64,000 nucleotides of DNA, taken from the NCBI GenBank assembly GCA_030847615.1, contig JAUMIR010000004.1, positions 224,563,501 to 224,627,500 on the forward strand, given 5' to 3'. Each line of letters opens with the position of its first letter. The first letter of the stretch is position 1. The DNA comes from Gambelia wislizenii. Lineage: Eukaryota; Chordata; Lepidosauria; Squamata; Crotaphytidae. Shown here one piece after another: positions 43,459-56,788 of this stretch. The translations under genes and the position numbers were made by a program. The notes under the pieces are model-generated. The model saw nothing but the letters and a program-made list of their open reading frames with translations. It ran no database searches and was not told the DNA's origin.

Positions 43459-43682
43459 GGCTGTAGACACACGTTAAATCTTCAAAGCAGTTTGACACCA
43501 CTTTAACTGCCATGGCTCCATCCTATAGAATTCTGGGATTTGTAGTTTTGTGAGATATTTAGCCTTCTCTATCAGAGGGCTCTGGTGCCACAACAAACTA
43601 CAAATCCCAGGATTTCATAGGATGGAGCCATGGCAGTTAAAGTGGTGTCAAACTGCTTTAATTCTGCAGTGTAGGAACAGCC
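43459..43682. mobile_element. palindromic MITE, TIR GGCTGT, TSD TGT
   Basis: 224 bp. It begins GGCTGTAGACACACG and ends GTAGGAACAGCC, flanked by TGT at 43456-43458 and 43683-43685. Long arms contain 'cactttaactgccatggctc' and its inverse 'gagccatggcagttaaagtg'. A second copy is at 38176-38389. Confidence 0.85.
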
Positions 43683-44718
43683 TGTGATTGCCTACATGGG
43701 TGGAGGAGATGATAAAGTACCTTCACAAAGCAGAATTTCTTGGGTTAAAACTAAAGATGGAAACTGATTGAAAAGGAAGGTATAAAATCCATAAATAAAT
43801 TCTTTTTGGGAAGAATATATCAAAATATGTGTGGCTGGTTGCACATGTGACTCACCTTTTGGGGGACGAGGGAATGTCCTAATGGATTTTATAGGTTGAA
43901 TTATCTGGCAAGACTAATGAAGGAAAGAGGAAATAGAAAATTAAGAGGGAATAGGTAGAGTGTAGAGGTGCATAAGGCCAGGAGATACAGAGGCAAGGTA
44001 TCAAACCAATCAATTAGGAAATAATAAGTAAGTCCTTGGCTATAGCCCTTTAGTCTATCAGTCATGATCTATAAGCAATATGGAAGGAGAAGAGTGAATG
44101 ATGTTGCATTTTGAACAAAAGCTTAGAATAGCTGCTCTGTTGTTCTAATCTAATGTTCTGGTCTCTTGGCCTGTTCTATGAAATAATTTTAAATGTGTAT
44201 ATCACTGACTCATTATTTATAAACATTAAGTGACTGATACATCAGTTTGCTTAAGACTGTTTGACTTCTTTTTCAAGATATCTGCAGTAGCTTTTGCCCT
44301 AATATATTCAAGTGTTCAAATAATCCCCATGTGCCATCCATCTCTTCCAAATTTATTTAGGAGTCTGCAGGCTTTTACTTTCATTCTGTTTTACTTAGAC
44401 ATTGCTTTCACCAAAAAAGTAGCATATAGTCCATGTGAAACTAAAAGCTTAATTCGAAGCTATGGCTAAAAAAGGCTATTCACGGAAGGTGAGCAAGAAA
44501 CAGAGCTTGGAAAAGTGAGCTTTTTGACTACAATTGACACCAGTAGCTGGGAGATTCTGAAAGCTGTAGTCCAAAAATTACCACTTCCAATATCTGAACA
44601 ATATTTCTGAGGGTAACTGGGTCTACTTCTAAAATTGTTTTGCAACTATCCAAACTACGAGTGTCCAAGGGAGACAGCAATTAACCTCAGGTGAACAACT
44701 TCCAATATGACCTCAGTG

Positions 44719-44750
44719 CTGCTGTAGATGCACATACCAAGTAGTGGACC
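44719..44750. repeat. block shared with 46782-46810
   Basis: 'cagtgctgctgtagatgcac' + 'ataccaagt' recurs at 46782 with one change. The element that spread it is not identified. Confidence 0.6.
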
Positions 44751-45327
44751 CACATGAGAGATGCATATCCCCATCCACATGAAAAGGCATATTCCTCCAG
44801 GTCTGTGGATAAGCCATAGATAAACACTACAGTATGGGTGATGCCATGCATTCAGATGCTCATCTGTATTTGTATAAGCAGAAGCCTATGTTAAATTGAG
44901 GCATTTACATGCACAATGTGGAGATACCTGTGAAAGAGGGTAAGAAACATAATCAAGCTTAGATTTGACTTACCACTTGAACAATCACAGAAAATGTATT
45001 TGTGCCATGCTTCCTGGAGTAGAAAGTCTCTTTCTGTCTGAATCTAAGATGAGAGAGTAGGTATTTCTCAAACAGACAGGGTCCTCCACCCCTACCAAAA
45101 TCAGGTATTAGTGCTTTCATTGAAATTCTTTGCAGAATATTCTTAGTGATATACAAATCAGTTAAGCTGGAGCATTTGGATTTTTTTCAGACACAGCCTC
45201 TTTACAGTATGAGGTATTTGTCTCTGAAATGTCTTGATTGCTAGGGTTTTCAAAGAAAACAAATTTAACTGTACTGTAAACATAATCATTGCAATGCTCT
45301 GGACAGTTCAAGCAGAAATTGAGTAAA

Positions 45328-45450
45328 AGAAATTGTAGCACCACAAAGGCCAGAACATCTGATGAAGTAGACTTAAGTCTACGAAAGCTTATGCTACCAA
45401 CTTCTTTCTCTAAGTCTCAAAGGTACTGCAAGATCCCTTTGTATAAAGGT
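45328..45450 (+). mobile_element. Penelope-like element 3' end
   Basis: It contains the hammerhead-like motif at 45357-45396, then 'tctaagtctcaaaggtactg' and 'caagatccctttg', the usual tail for this group. Confidence 0.6.
45357..45396 (+). ncRNA. hammerhead-like motif with long stem II
   Basis: Core CTGATGA, then A, stem II GTAGAC-TTAA-GTCTAC (6 perfect pairs), core GAAA, a minimal stem III GC-TTAT-GC, and TA at the NUH position. The two cores and stem II are complete. Stem I is poor (AT before the core, CCAAC after the site), so cleavage would need help or this copy is degraded. Confidence 0.5.
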
Positions 45451-45577
45451 CAAAACAGGTGGGCAAAACTAGATTTGTTCTTTGTTTATATTTTTTAACC
45501 CAGTTTCAATCGAGGTATGTAGCTTCTCCCTCTAGCCTTCAGTATGATAGCTGCAGAACACATATTCCTTGGTTCAG

Positions 45578-45700
45578 TTATTTTTGCATGTCTTTAGTTT
45601 GTTTCTAATTTATGGCAACCTTAAGGTGAACCTATTCTGGGGTTTTCTTGGCAAGATTTGTTAAAGGGGAGGGGTACCACTGCCTTCTTGTGAGGGTAAG
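45578..45700 (-). mobile_element. tRNA-derived SINE tail
   Basis: 'tttctaatttatggcaacct' + 'taaggtgaacctattctggg' + 'gttttcttggcaagattt' is the antisense of the SINE tail (compare 18980-19060). The head is absent; a CR1 follows directly. Confidence 0.7.
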
Positions 45701-46560
45701 AGACCTGCAAAGGAGAAGGCTCCACCACACTCTGAGAAAGCATATTCCACTGTCAAACAGCTCTTACCATTAGGAAGTTCTTCCTAATGTTTAGGTGGAT
45801 CTCTTTTCCTGTAGTTTGAGTCCATTGCTCTGTGTCCTAATCTCTGGAGCAATAGAAAACAAGCTTGTTCCTTCAGTATAGCATCCTTCCAAATATTTAA
45901 ATATGGCTATCATGTCACTGCTTAACCTTCTCTTCTCCAGGCTAAACATAACTGTATGTCAGCTGAGGTCTAATCAAAGCAGAATAGAGTGGTACTGTTT
46001 CTTCCCTCGATCTAGGCACTATACTCCTATTCATGAAGCTGAGAATTGCATTGGCTTTTTTAGCTGTCACATCATACTGCTGACTTACGTTCAGCTTGTG
46101 GTCTACTAAGATACCTACATCCCTTTCACATGTACTGTTGTCACGTCAGGTGTCACCTATCCTATACATGTACATTTCATTTTTTTTCCTGCCTTAAGTG
46201 TAGTACCTTACATTTCTCCCTTTTGAATTAATTTTCTTGGTTCTGACGCAGCTCTCTAATCTGCTAAGGTCATTTTAAATTCTGATCCTGTCCTCTGGGG
46301 TATTAGCTACCTACCCCTCCTAATTTGATTTCATCCTCAGATTTGGTAAACATGCCCTCTGTTCCATTATGTGAGTCACTGATAAAGAAGTTGACTAACA
46401 CTCAGCCCAGGACAGAACCAGTGGCACTCCACTGCTCTCCAGGATGAAGAGGAGCCATTGGTTAGTACCCTCTGGGTTTAGCCCATCAACTAATTACAAA
46501 TCCACCTAACAGTAGCACTGTCTAGCCCACATTCCCCTCATTTCCTATACAGTCCAATTC
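45700..46560 (-). mobile_element. old CR1 LINE, RT-to-C-terminus region
   Basis: About 860 bp antisense to CR1 ORF2. 'ttcttcctaatgtttaggtg' and 'aaatatggctatcatgtc' are the C-terminus. 'tctaatcaaagcagaataga' corresponds to 'YSALVRP'. 'caggacagaaccagtggcac' + 'tccact' is antisense to 'GVPQGSVLG'. It has many frame breaks and is much older than 2815-5832. The extreme CR1 tail is missing. Confidence 0.85.
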
Positions 46561-46734
46561 AGCAAGATGGAGGGTCATTCAGCATCTTTTCAAAGGAGGA
46601 CTAATAACACAGCACCTCAAAATTTGGGTTCAGGTGGGAATAAATTATCCATTGTACTGTGTATAATTTCCTCTCATGCTAGCTGCTCAGTTGTCACCAT
46701 GAAGGTGCAATGGTCATATTTCTAGATCTAGGGA

Positions 46735-46862
46735 AACAGTGAAACACTGTTTCACTGTTAAAGTTACTGTTTTGGATAACAGTGCTACTGTAGATGCACA
46801 TACCAAGTTACTGTTTTGGATAACAAAAGTTACTGTTTTGGATAAGTTACTGTTTTGGATAA
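46735..46862. repeat. palindrome followed by four copies of a 19-bp unit
   Basis: 46735-46758 is a near-perfect palindrome ('aacagtgaaacactgtttca' + 'ctgtt'). Then 'aagttactgttttggataa' appears at 46761, 46805, 46827 and 46844. The first two copies flank the block shared with 44719. Confidence 0.85.
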
Positions 46863-47223
46863 TAACTCCCAGAATCCCTTATTCATGCAAAGCATGTTGT
46901 TTACCATGCACCAGTAAGCTATGGCCCTTTCCTTCCCCTGAGCAGAGTATGCAAACTTTTTATATTGAAGGTTACTTGATGTTAATGATTTAGTTTCATT
47001 CACTACATGAAAACTAGAGCAAACAGCGGGGAATGCCTAAAGCTATTCTGACTCTATGCAAAGTCTTACAGGGAACATGTTTTATACATTAATTCTCAGA
47101 ATATTGTTAGCACAGGCTTAACTATAAACATAGTCTAGTGAATTAGGCTACAATTCTGGAACCATTTTCACTACCTTTATGAATGGCCCTGAAGTTTCTC
47201 TTGTGAGTTTCTATTCACAAGAG

Positions 47224-47490
47224 GGAGCCCTGGTGGCGCAGTGTTTAAATGCCAGTACTGCAAGTCACCACATTGCAAGTTCGATTCCAGCAGGCTCCAA
47301 GGTTCACTCAGCCTTCCATCCTTTCATAGGTTGGTAAAACGAGTACCCAGCTTGTGGGGGCTACTAGCTAACACACATTGGAAACTGCAGTGTAAATGTG
47401 TAAATTGCTATAGCTTAAAATAATTTGTAAGCCGCTCTAACAGCCTTTGTGGCTGAACGGCAGGGTATAAATACCTAATTTTAAAAAATA
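47224..47490 (+). mobile_element. tRNA-derived SINE with L2-like tail
   Basis: 'ccctggtggcgcagtgttta' (A-box side), 'cattgcaagttcgattccag' (B box), 'ggttggtaaaacgagtaccc', then the tail 'taagccgctctaacagcctt' and 'cagggtataaatacc'. The - strand partner is 12607-12797. Confidence 0.85.
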
Positions 47491-47579
47491 CTGTATCTTT
47501 CAGTGAAATACATAACACTGAACAGTGGCTGGGCAACTCTGCAGTGAATGAATGCAGCTGTTACAGTAAAACAGTGTAG

Positions 47580-47680
47580 TGAAAGAGCTAGTGAAGGAAA
47601 GTTTGTGTGATCAAAGTTAAATGTTCAGTCCTTAAGGTGCCACAAGATGCTTCGTTGGTTTTGATGCAACACAGTAGCAA
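47580..47680 (+). mobile_element. Penelope-like element tail, degraded
   Basis: 'cagtccttaaggtgccacaa' + 'gatgcttcgttggttttg' is the usual terminal pattern of this group. The ribozyme core is not recognisable here. Confidence 0.45.
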
Positions 47681-48002
47681 AGCTACCACTCTTGAAACAC
47701 AGCATAATGATGATGTGAATGAATTGTGAACTATGTGGTGGAAAAGTTTCCAGTGGTGGACCCAGCATTGGGCAATGAAAAGCAACTGCCAGAGGCAGCA
47801 GCTATGGCAACAGAAGCAGTCTCTCAGCCGTTTCTTATTAACTTTCCAATTGTTTCCCTCCATTGAAGTACAGAATGCCAGACAAACTATCTTGAGCCCA
47901 CTCTGTGAACCCACTGCTTCAACAGGGCAGCATCAATACCAAAATCAAGGACTGAACTGTCAACCCATTCTATTTCTGTATTTGAACATCAGTGGGGATA
48001 TC

Positions 48003-48540
48003 AATGTGCACTGCATTACTTTATTTGTGGCCCACCTTTCTCCAAACCTGAGACTCAAGGAGACTTACAAGATGAAAAGAAATACAAATAAAACCACATA
48101 TAGATAAAAATTATGTTTCAAATGGTATTGAACTGCTTATAGAATTTAAAAGGTGTTTATTTAAAAGCAATGGATACTTTTATTTTTTGCTTTTAAAAGA
48201 GATGTACGACACCCTAAGGAAAACTTGTTTCCTGCAGAGCACTCCATACCTGAAGGCCCATTGGTATAAGAGATCGTCAGCTGCCCATGAATGGACAGCA
48301 AGGAAGAAGCTAGTCTAGCTTCCCTAGGAAGGGAATGCCAGAGCCTAGGAGTAGCCACTGAGAAGGCCCTCTCTCATGTTATATGCCTGCGAGGGTGGCA
48401 GGACCAAGTGATAGGTCTCCCCTGTTCTTAGAACATGAACATGCTCACAAGGGAAGATCTTGTTCATTGTGTCAAGGAACCAAAGTTCTTGAGGTATCCC
48501 TGGAAGTTCTTGTTTAAAATAACACCTTCTTGACAACACA
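48003..48540 (-). mobile_element. L2-like LINE 3' fragment
   Basis: On +: 'atttgtggcccacctttctc' ... 'gagactcaaggagacttaca' (antisense 3' end), an A-rich UTR, then 'gggaatgccagagcctagga' + 'gtagccactgagaaggccct' (antisense coding C-terminus). 5'-truncated. Confidence 0.65.
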
Positions 48541-48572
48541 GTATCTGGCCTTGGACAAGCTAGCTGTCTCTA

Positions 48573-49066
48573 AAGGCTTGTCTGTACTGGCCAGAACATG
48601 CCACCTTCTGGCTGGCATAGTCTGTTCCTGGAGCTTGCCTGCATCCCCCTATTACCATGATGAAACGAGCAAAAGTCCACACGCACACACCAGCTGGTAT
48701 CAGCAGGCACCTCCAACGCTGTCATGCATCACACTCTCTGAAGACAGGAAGGAGGCCCTCAGCATGTGATCAAGGCTGGTCACGTGCAGGAGCCTTGATC
48801 ACATGCTGGGGGCCTCCTTCCTGGTTTCGGAGCGATATTGGTAGCGGTGGATTTTCCTGCCTGATGTGGGTTTTCCCAGGGATTATTGTAAAACATTTTA
48901 AATAGATTTACCCTGGCTTCCCCCACCCCTCACCCTGGTTTTTCCTGGACATAATCAGGACTGTCCAGAAGCAAATCGGGGCAAGAGCCCTGCGTTGTTT
49001 GGACTGCAGGACTCCAACATGGAGCAGAGGGGAAGCCAGGGTAAATTGCCTGTCTAGAAAAGCCCC
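48573..49066. mobile_element. foldback MITE, TIR GGCTTKTCTRKAC
   Basis: Left end GGCTTGTCTGTACTGGCC at 48575, right end GTCTAGAAAAGCCCC at 49052-49066. Two inner inverted repeats: 'ggaaggaggccctcagcatg' + 'tgatcaaggct' (48747-48777) with its inverse at about 48790-48822, and 'atttaccctggcttcccc' (48906-48923) with its inverse 'ggggaagccagggtaaat' (49029-49046). A related end may lie at 38989-39005. The target duplication is not clear. Confidence 0.65.
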
Positions 49067-49799
49067 AGGTCTTTTCTTTCATACACACATGGGGAAAGTG
49101 AGTTTGGGAGTGATGATATTATACTAGCAGACTTGTGGTGAGGAATAGTGAAAATGTATGTGAAGTGCAAGACAGACCTGAAATATTTTACTGCTCAAGA
49201 CAGAGCTGCAAATGGCACCCTCACACCACACAGGATAGGGTCAAAGTTCAGCCAGGTTATTTCAGCAAATGAGATGGAAAGTCCCACAGCTGCCTCTCCC
49301 CAGTCTTGTAACAAAATAATGAACATGTTGCTGCCCTTTCTTGACCTCCAAAATCTACTGCCTAAAGCACAGACCTCTTTTAGCCTAATGGTGGGATTGG
49401 TCCTGACACTGACCGCCCATGTGTGGTACACCATGCAGTATACGGTTAAGTACAGAGTGGTTGCTTGCCTGTGGCTCAAGGTTGTGCACTATTTCTGAAC
49501 ACCCGACATCCTCTGCATTTTTAGGACTGCATCTACAGACTGCTCAGTATTTTTTTTTTAAGTTCAGCATCCAAATTATGACATGTGTACCTGCTTCCTC
49601 AGCTGGGCTGTTATTTACCTGGCGGCGGCGGGGGGGGGGGGGGGAACCTATCACTCAGCCTTATATGTGTTTTGCCTCTCTTTTGTGTGTAGGAGAGAGC
49701 CACATACACACAGCCACAAAGCTGAGCCTTGATCTGCAAATCTGCTGGGCTTCACATGGTCCAGTCATCTCATATAGTGGGTAGGATGGAGGGGTTTGT

Positions 49800-51024
<1,225 letters not shown>

Positions 51025-51492
51025 TAAATGGTGCTAGCAATTCTCTTTCTGGAGTCCTTAGCTTGTCTTCATTCAAATGCAGGTCCCTTAACCTTCCCCC
51101 TTGTCAAGCGGTCATTTCCCTTGTCTCGGTGCCCATTGTGCTCCTTCTTAGGGATGCCACTTTAAAAAAAAATCTAAATCACCCTTTTCCAGGTGCTCAT
51201 AGAAGGCTGACAAGTGGATTTTCCTCATGTGCAGATCAGTAATGGGGAGAAAAAGTTTCACCTGCTGTTTCTCAGAATGTGTGAAGGGTGCAGGATTGGA
51301 GCCAATAAAAAGTTGGCTTTTTTTGGCCCAGTGATAATGCTTTTCTGTCTTTCCTTCTGTCCCCTTAATTTTTGAAACCTTGCATAAACTACAGGAGCTT
51401 CATGTTTCCCATTAATATGTTCAAATTCACCTGCCCCATATTTCTTCATTAAATCTGATCCCACCCCTAGGTTTTTCAAGCCCTTTCCAAAA

Positions 51493-51622
51493 CCCTAGGG
51501 GTGGGGAAGCTTTGGCTCTCAAGATGTTTAGTACTACAAGTTCCATGATTCCTTACATTCTGTCTAGGGCTGGTGGGTGTTGTAGGCCAAAACATCTAGA
51601 GAGTTAAATGTTCCCTACCCCA
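51493..51622. mobile_element. hAT-like foldback MITE
   Basis: Left 'aggggtggggaagctttggc' + 'tctcaagatgttt', right 'aaaacatctagagagttaaa' + 'tgttccctacccc', in inversion, with 'actacaagttccatgattcc' and 'gtgggtgttgtaggcc' inside. The target duplication is not clear. Confidence 0.7.
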
Positions 51623-54600
51623 GAAATGGATTTTGGTCCAGAACTACACCTCACAACCCCTCCAACTCTTGAGTAAACACTTTCCAATAATCCCTGTATC
51701 CCAGCCCCCTGTCTCATTTTGGAAGTTGTACTTAAATGGTTTACCTCAAAATAGGTCTTCCTTGCAATCTGTTCATTACCTCCTTCTAACAGGTTAGTGG
51801 AGAGAGGCAAAGCTGATTTTTACACACTGTACAGTACTCCAGTACTCTCCATTGGAGGGAAAATTTGGCATGCCTCTCAGGCATACATATACAACTAGGG
51901 CTGCCAGGTCATAAACAGGGCAAGCAGGGTGTAGCAATGGGCAGATGACATGAGGTCATTGCCCCCCAAATAATTCTGCCCCCAATGAATGCTGAAACTG
52001 TATTTCTAAAGGCTCAATGAGTTACTGCAGCATTAGAACTTTGGAACTGAAGGAGTATTTCATGGGACAGCAGAATCGTTACTTGGGAGGAAATGCCGAG
52101 CTACACCCCTAAGGACAGGGCTCCTGTATCTTTAATAGCTGTGTAGAAGAGGGAATTTCAGCAGGTATTGCTTGCTTATCAAGCAACAGGAGCTGAAAGT
52201 CCCTGTTCTACACAATCATTGAAGATGCAGGAGACCTGCCCTGTATTTCACCTGACAGTCCTACATGCAGCCCACATTTGCACATATTTCATGCTCAAGA
52301 AACGTAGCCCACACTTGCACATCAAGAGGCCACAGAGATTTCTCACCCAAATGTAGCTTCTTAACAGGACTGTGTTGCAAAGACTTTTCCTCCAAGAATT
52401 TCCATTAGTTTGGTAACTGGAGGCTCATGGGTAAATGAATGTACTTGCAAAAACTCACTGTCTCACAGTACACTAAAAAATGAAACGGAGTAGGATGGGT
52501 TTGGCAATTGGTGGCTTTCTGTTATTCTTGAAATTTAGATGTGTTTCTCTGTCATTGCCCAGTGTGACCTTCCTGTCCCTTTCCAGCTGGCAAGATATTC
52601 TTGTAAAAAAATATCAAACTGTTCATATTTATTGATTAGTTTGTTGCTTTAGGTTGCTGGTTGTTAAGTTAAGTCAATATGTCAGAAGTTGTGGTGCGTA
52701 TGATTTTCTAGCCAAAAAACCAGAATGTGATGCCCAATGCTGTGGCTTCTAAAATGGGTTACTTGAGACAGAACCATCACAGGGTGATGGGTATGGGACA
52801 GTATGGTAGAAAGATGTGAAGTGTATCAGTGAAAGGAAATTGCATCTGGTTCCCAATTGCTGTGACCATGGTGGACAATAATAGCATGGGTAATGCTGTG
52901 ACCTGACAATCTAAACACATTACCAATTGGAAGAAAATCCAGGTCCTGAAAATTGTACTTTTGGGTCAATTATGCCTTTGTCTTGTCATTTTGAAGTTCC
53001 TTTTTGATCAAGGCTGAGGGGTTCATGTAGGAAGTTCCCATCCCTAAGTAAATGCAAGGAAGGTGCTTTTTTTCACCCCCATTTCCCCATGTGACATATA
53101 TATCTTAGTTATGGATCAAGCTGTACTTTTTCTCCATGGAATCACTCACAGCAATATGTTCATATAAGGGTGTAAATACTCAGCAAAGTGCTGAAGGGTG
53201 TTTTCATTAAGCCACCCTCCATCTGATGCTTTGAATTTGAAAATACAATACAATTTGGTTGCTAAGCAATGTTTATGCAAATGAGTAAAACAACTTATGC
53301 CTGTAGTGAGCATTTAACCCTATTTTAAAAAAAAATTAAAAATTTAAACATGGGCCCTTAATCCAGATGAGGACCAATACTGGATTAAGCAAATGTACTC
53401 TAACCAGATGGGTTGTATATCTGAGGCTTTTATCAGAAAAGCATGGAGAAAACATAAAAGTATATATCCTTAGATGTGTGGGGTTTTAAAAATTCATAAT
53501 CCATATTACTGCTATTGTCACTGAAAATTACAGAAGTTATTTGCATTGTTTTTCAAGAAGAAATGTTGAAATATTATCTGATGCTGAAACATTAGATTAC
53601 TTATATGCTTATTGCTTGCCTTAAGATATATTTACAGAATGCAAATGGTATGTCTTTTAGTATTGTACTTCAACTGATCAATGTTGGGGGGGGGGAGTTG
53701 GTTAGTATTTTCATATTGTTAGAAGTACCTGTGAGACCTGCAACAAAATATTTCACCCAGTTGGTCATGCCCTCCTCCAAGATATTCTACTCTGCTCCAC
53801 ATTTCACATCCTTTTTTCTTTCCCCACATGCAACAATCAATCAACCAGCAATCAGTGGTTATTATTATTGAACATACTCAGCACCCTAATTTCGGGGTTC
53901 CCTGTAAAGATTTATAGTAAACTTTTTTCACTTCTGCCAGCCTTGAGTTTTCTTCAACCTGCTAATACCTCTTGTGTGTGTAGACTGAGTTGTTTTGGGC
54001 TACATAAGCAACAATGCTAATCTTTCAACATTGAAAATAGAGGGAAGTCTGCAGAAAGAAAATGCCAAGCTGACATAGAATTAGGCGCTGTTCGCTCCAG
54101 TGTGGTGCTGAATGGAAATGTCTGTAAACCAAAGAAAAGAATAGATCTCTTACAGTGAAGAACTGAACAGCACTTACTGTATATGCTGCAGATGCATTGA
54201 GGCCTGCCTGTAAAAGTGTACTGTACAACTGAGCAATAATGCATCTTGAAAGAAAAAAATAGTGCTCTCTATATGTGTCTGTGTGCATGCAGTTCACCAA
54301 TACAGTTGGAAAGAGAACAATTCCATAGTCACTGGAAACATTTTCTCCCTCACTTCTCATTTAATGCATTTATGATTACAACTCCTGCTGCTCAACTGCT
54401 TCTCACATTGCTATTTTGCCTGCCAGCTGCTACTTCTAGGCTTCTTTGATCTGGTCATTGTTTAGTCCTAAGATAGCAGCTGGGATTAGCTGCATCAAGG
54501 TATAGCTATTGCCTGTTTTTCTGTTTGATAGGCTGGCATGATAAAGCCCATATGCAGATAAACACCACCATTCTTAGCAAAATAAATGGCTGAGAGTCAA

Positions 54601-55200
54601 TGGTTGTGTTTACCTCTTTGAGCTGTAAGTTATAATTATACTATTAGTGCTGTTGTCTCTGTTGGCGAACAGTTGAGAGGGTGTGCATACAGAGTACAGT
54701 TCTCATGCAGTTTGGGAATAGTAAGGATTTGCTTTGTTCCTCCAAAGCAATTAAATAGGGCAACCTTTAGCTGCCTTTCTCATCTGAGTAAAGTAATAAT
54801 TCTCTTCCCTGTTTTGTCATGCATTGCTTCATTAGATTTTGAGCAAATATTTGTTTTATTATATTGGGTTGCATGTACTGATGGCATAGTAGATATGCCA
54901 TTGGTATACTGCATGTAGCATTGGCATTGTGGGAACAAATGAACTTAGAATTCTTGTCACTTCACATAAACTCTTATGTTGGCCTTCTTGAAATATGTGG
55001 CGAGGGGATTTTTCCAAGTAAAATGAGGCCATCCTTTGGCAAAACATATTGATTTCGACTTATGGTTAAGTTTATTATAGCAGCAAGCCATCACATCTCT
55101 GTGTGTTCAGAAATGAAATGGAATTTCTACCAACAATATATAGCTACATCCATATTTCTAATTATGCTTTTCTGGTGTTTTGTGATTCATTATTTACACT

Positions 55201-55338
55201 AAGGGTGGGAACCATACAGCCCTCCAGATGTTGTTAAGCTGCTTTCCCCAGCATTTCAAACATTTGTTTTGCTCATTAGGGCTTCTGGGATTTGCATTCC
55301 AACAACATCTGAAGGGGTGCATGTTTCCCACCTCTGGT
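55201..55338. mobile_element. hAT-like foldback MITE
   Basis: Left 'agggtgggaaccatacagcc' + 'ctccagatgttgtt', right 'aacaacatctgaaggggtgc' + 'atgtttcccacct', in inversion. The same family as 51493-51622. Confidence 0.75.
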
Positions 55339-56692
55339 TTTTACAGTGATGACAACCATGTTTAAAAGTCTGGATCAAAACTAGGGTAGTTCAGTACACT
55401 GGGTTTCTGTGGCCCATAAATGCAGCTTTAGCCATATCATGTCTGTATCTGGATGTCATGGAGGATGTAAAATCTGGTCTAAATTTTGAGAGTTACAGTA
55501 GAACTAGATGTAGAGATGCAAAACATATTCCCAACTCAGATAACTCTGGAGGATTTACTCACTGATAAGGTTGTTTAGAATTGCTGTGGCTTACATTATT
55601 TGAAAGATGGTTTCCTGTTCTTTAATGAAGAGGTATAATGGTTTTATGTATATGGTTACATAAACACCATTATTCATTGAAAAGACAGTTCTTTACAGTC
55701 AGCCAATTGAGGTCGAGTGATGTCACATGTAGAATTATTTTATATGCCATGGCTTCTGCAGCTGGAGCAAGGACACTAGAACAAACTTTGGATTCAGCCA
55801 TTATGAATTTTATCTGCCAGCCAACGGGCTTTGGCAAGATGAAGATGTTCAGGCAAACTATGGGTAAACATAATTCTGGGAGTTTTCCAAATTTAGTTGA
55901 AGAACTTGTTCAGTATCCTTTCGAGTTAGGACTTTTGTGTTGGTTTTTTTGTTTGTTTGTTTTCTGTGATGCAGAAACATCTACAGTTTGGAAATGGTGA
56001 TAAAATAGATTATGAAGTTTAAAGCATATTTTCTTAATTGTCATAAAATGTAGCTAGATAGTTATTCCTTAAATGGAAAAGTGTTAGGAATTATCTGATA
56101 TTAGTCAGCAATGTGTAGAACAAGCTTCCAGGTATGCAGATTTGTGATGACCATGTAGAGCAGAGTTTCTAGGATCTGTTATTTTATCATTGCAGCTGGA
56201 TTGTCCTTGTTTAAATTAATAATATTTTCCTTATTTAGATAGTTTGTGACAGTGGATTGTGTTTTTGGATGGCACATTTCCATGACAGTTCTGGGGGATA
56301 TTTTGAATTTTTTTTATAACTGCAAAAGATACATAGATTCTTTAATACTTTACACGATTTCTAAAATCTCTTTTTAAAAACTAAATGACCAAAGCTCTGT
56401 GATTGGTTTCCTCCAATTCTTAAATCTCACAGTGATCCTGAAATCAGTTACTTTAGAGAGGTCTTATGACTCCTCAAGAGAGAAGCAGAAAGGCATGAGC
56501 CTGGAGGGTGATTGAAACCTGCAAGTGTAGTTTAAAGATGACAGTCACGATAACTTAGGTGACATTCCAACACTCCGATGGCATCCCAAGTTGGCAATGA
56601 CTAGCACTGTGGTTGTGCACATGGCTAGGCTAGAGCTGAAAGATGTGGGCAAGAATATTTTCAGGCCTTGGTGAATAGATTAGGTTGTCTTA

Positions 56693-56788
56693 GATTATTG
56701 ATTTGAGGAACGACTCGAGATGTAACTTTCACATTCTACTGTGAAAGGGAAAAGTTACATTGGAAGTCATTCCTCAAAATCAATAATC
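56693..56788. repeat. hairpin with about 40-bp arms
   Basis: The outer arm 'gattattgatttgaggaa' (56693-56710) pairs with 'ttcctcaaaatcaataatc' (56770-56788). The inner arm 'gatgtaacttt' pairs with 'aaagttacatt', and 'cac/gtg' closes a loop 'attctact'. The arms differ at several positions. It could be an old foldback transposon or a transcribed hairpin; no flanking duplication was found. Confidence 0.75.
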
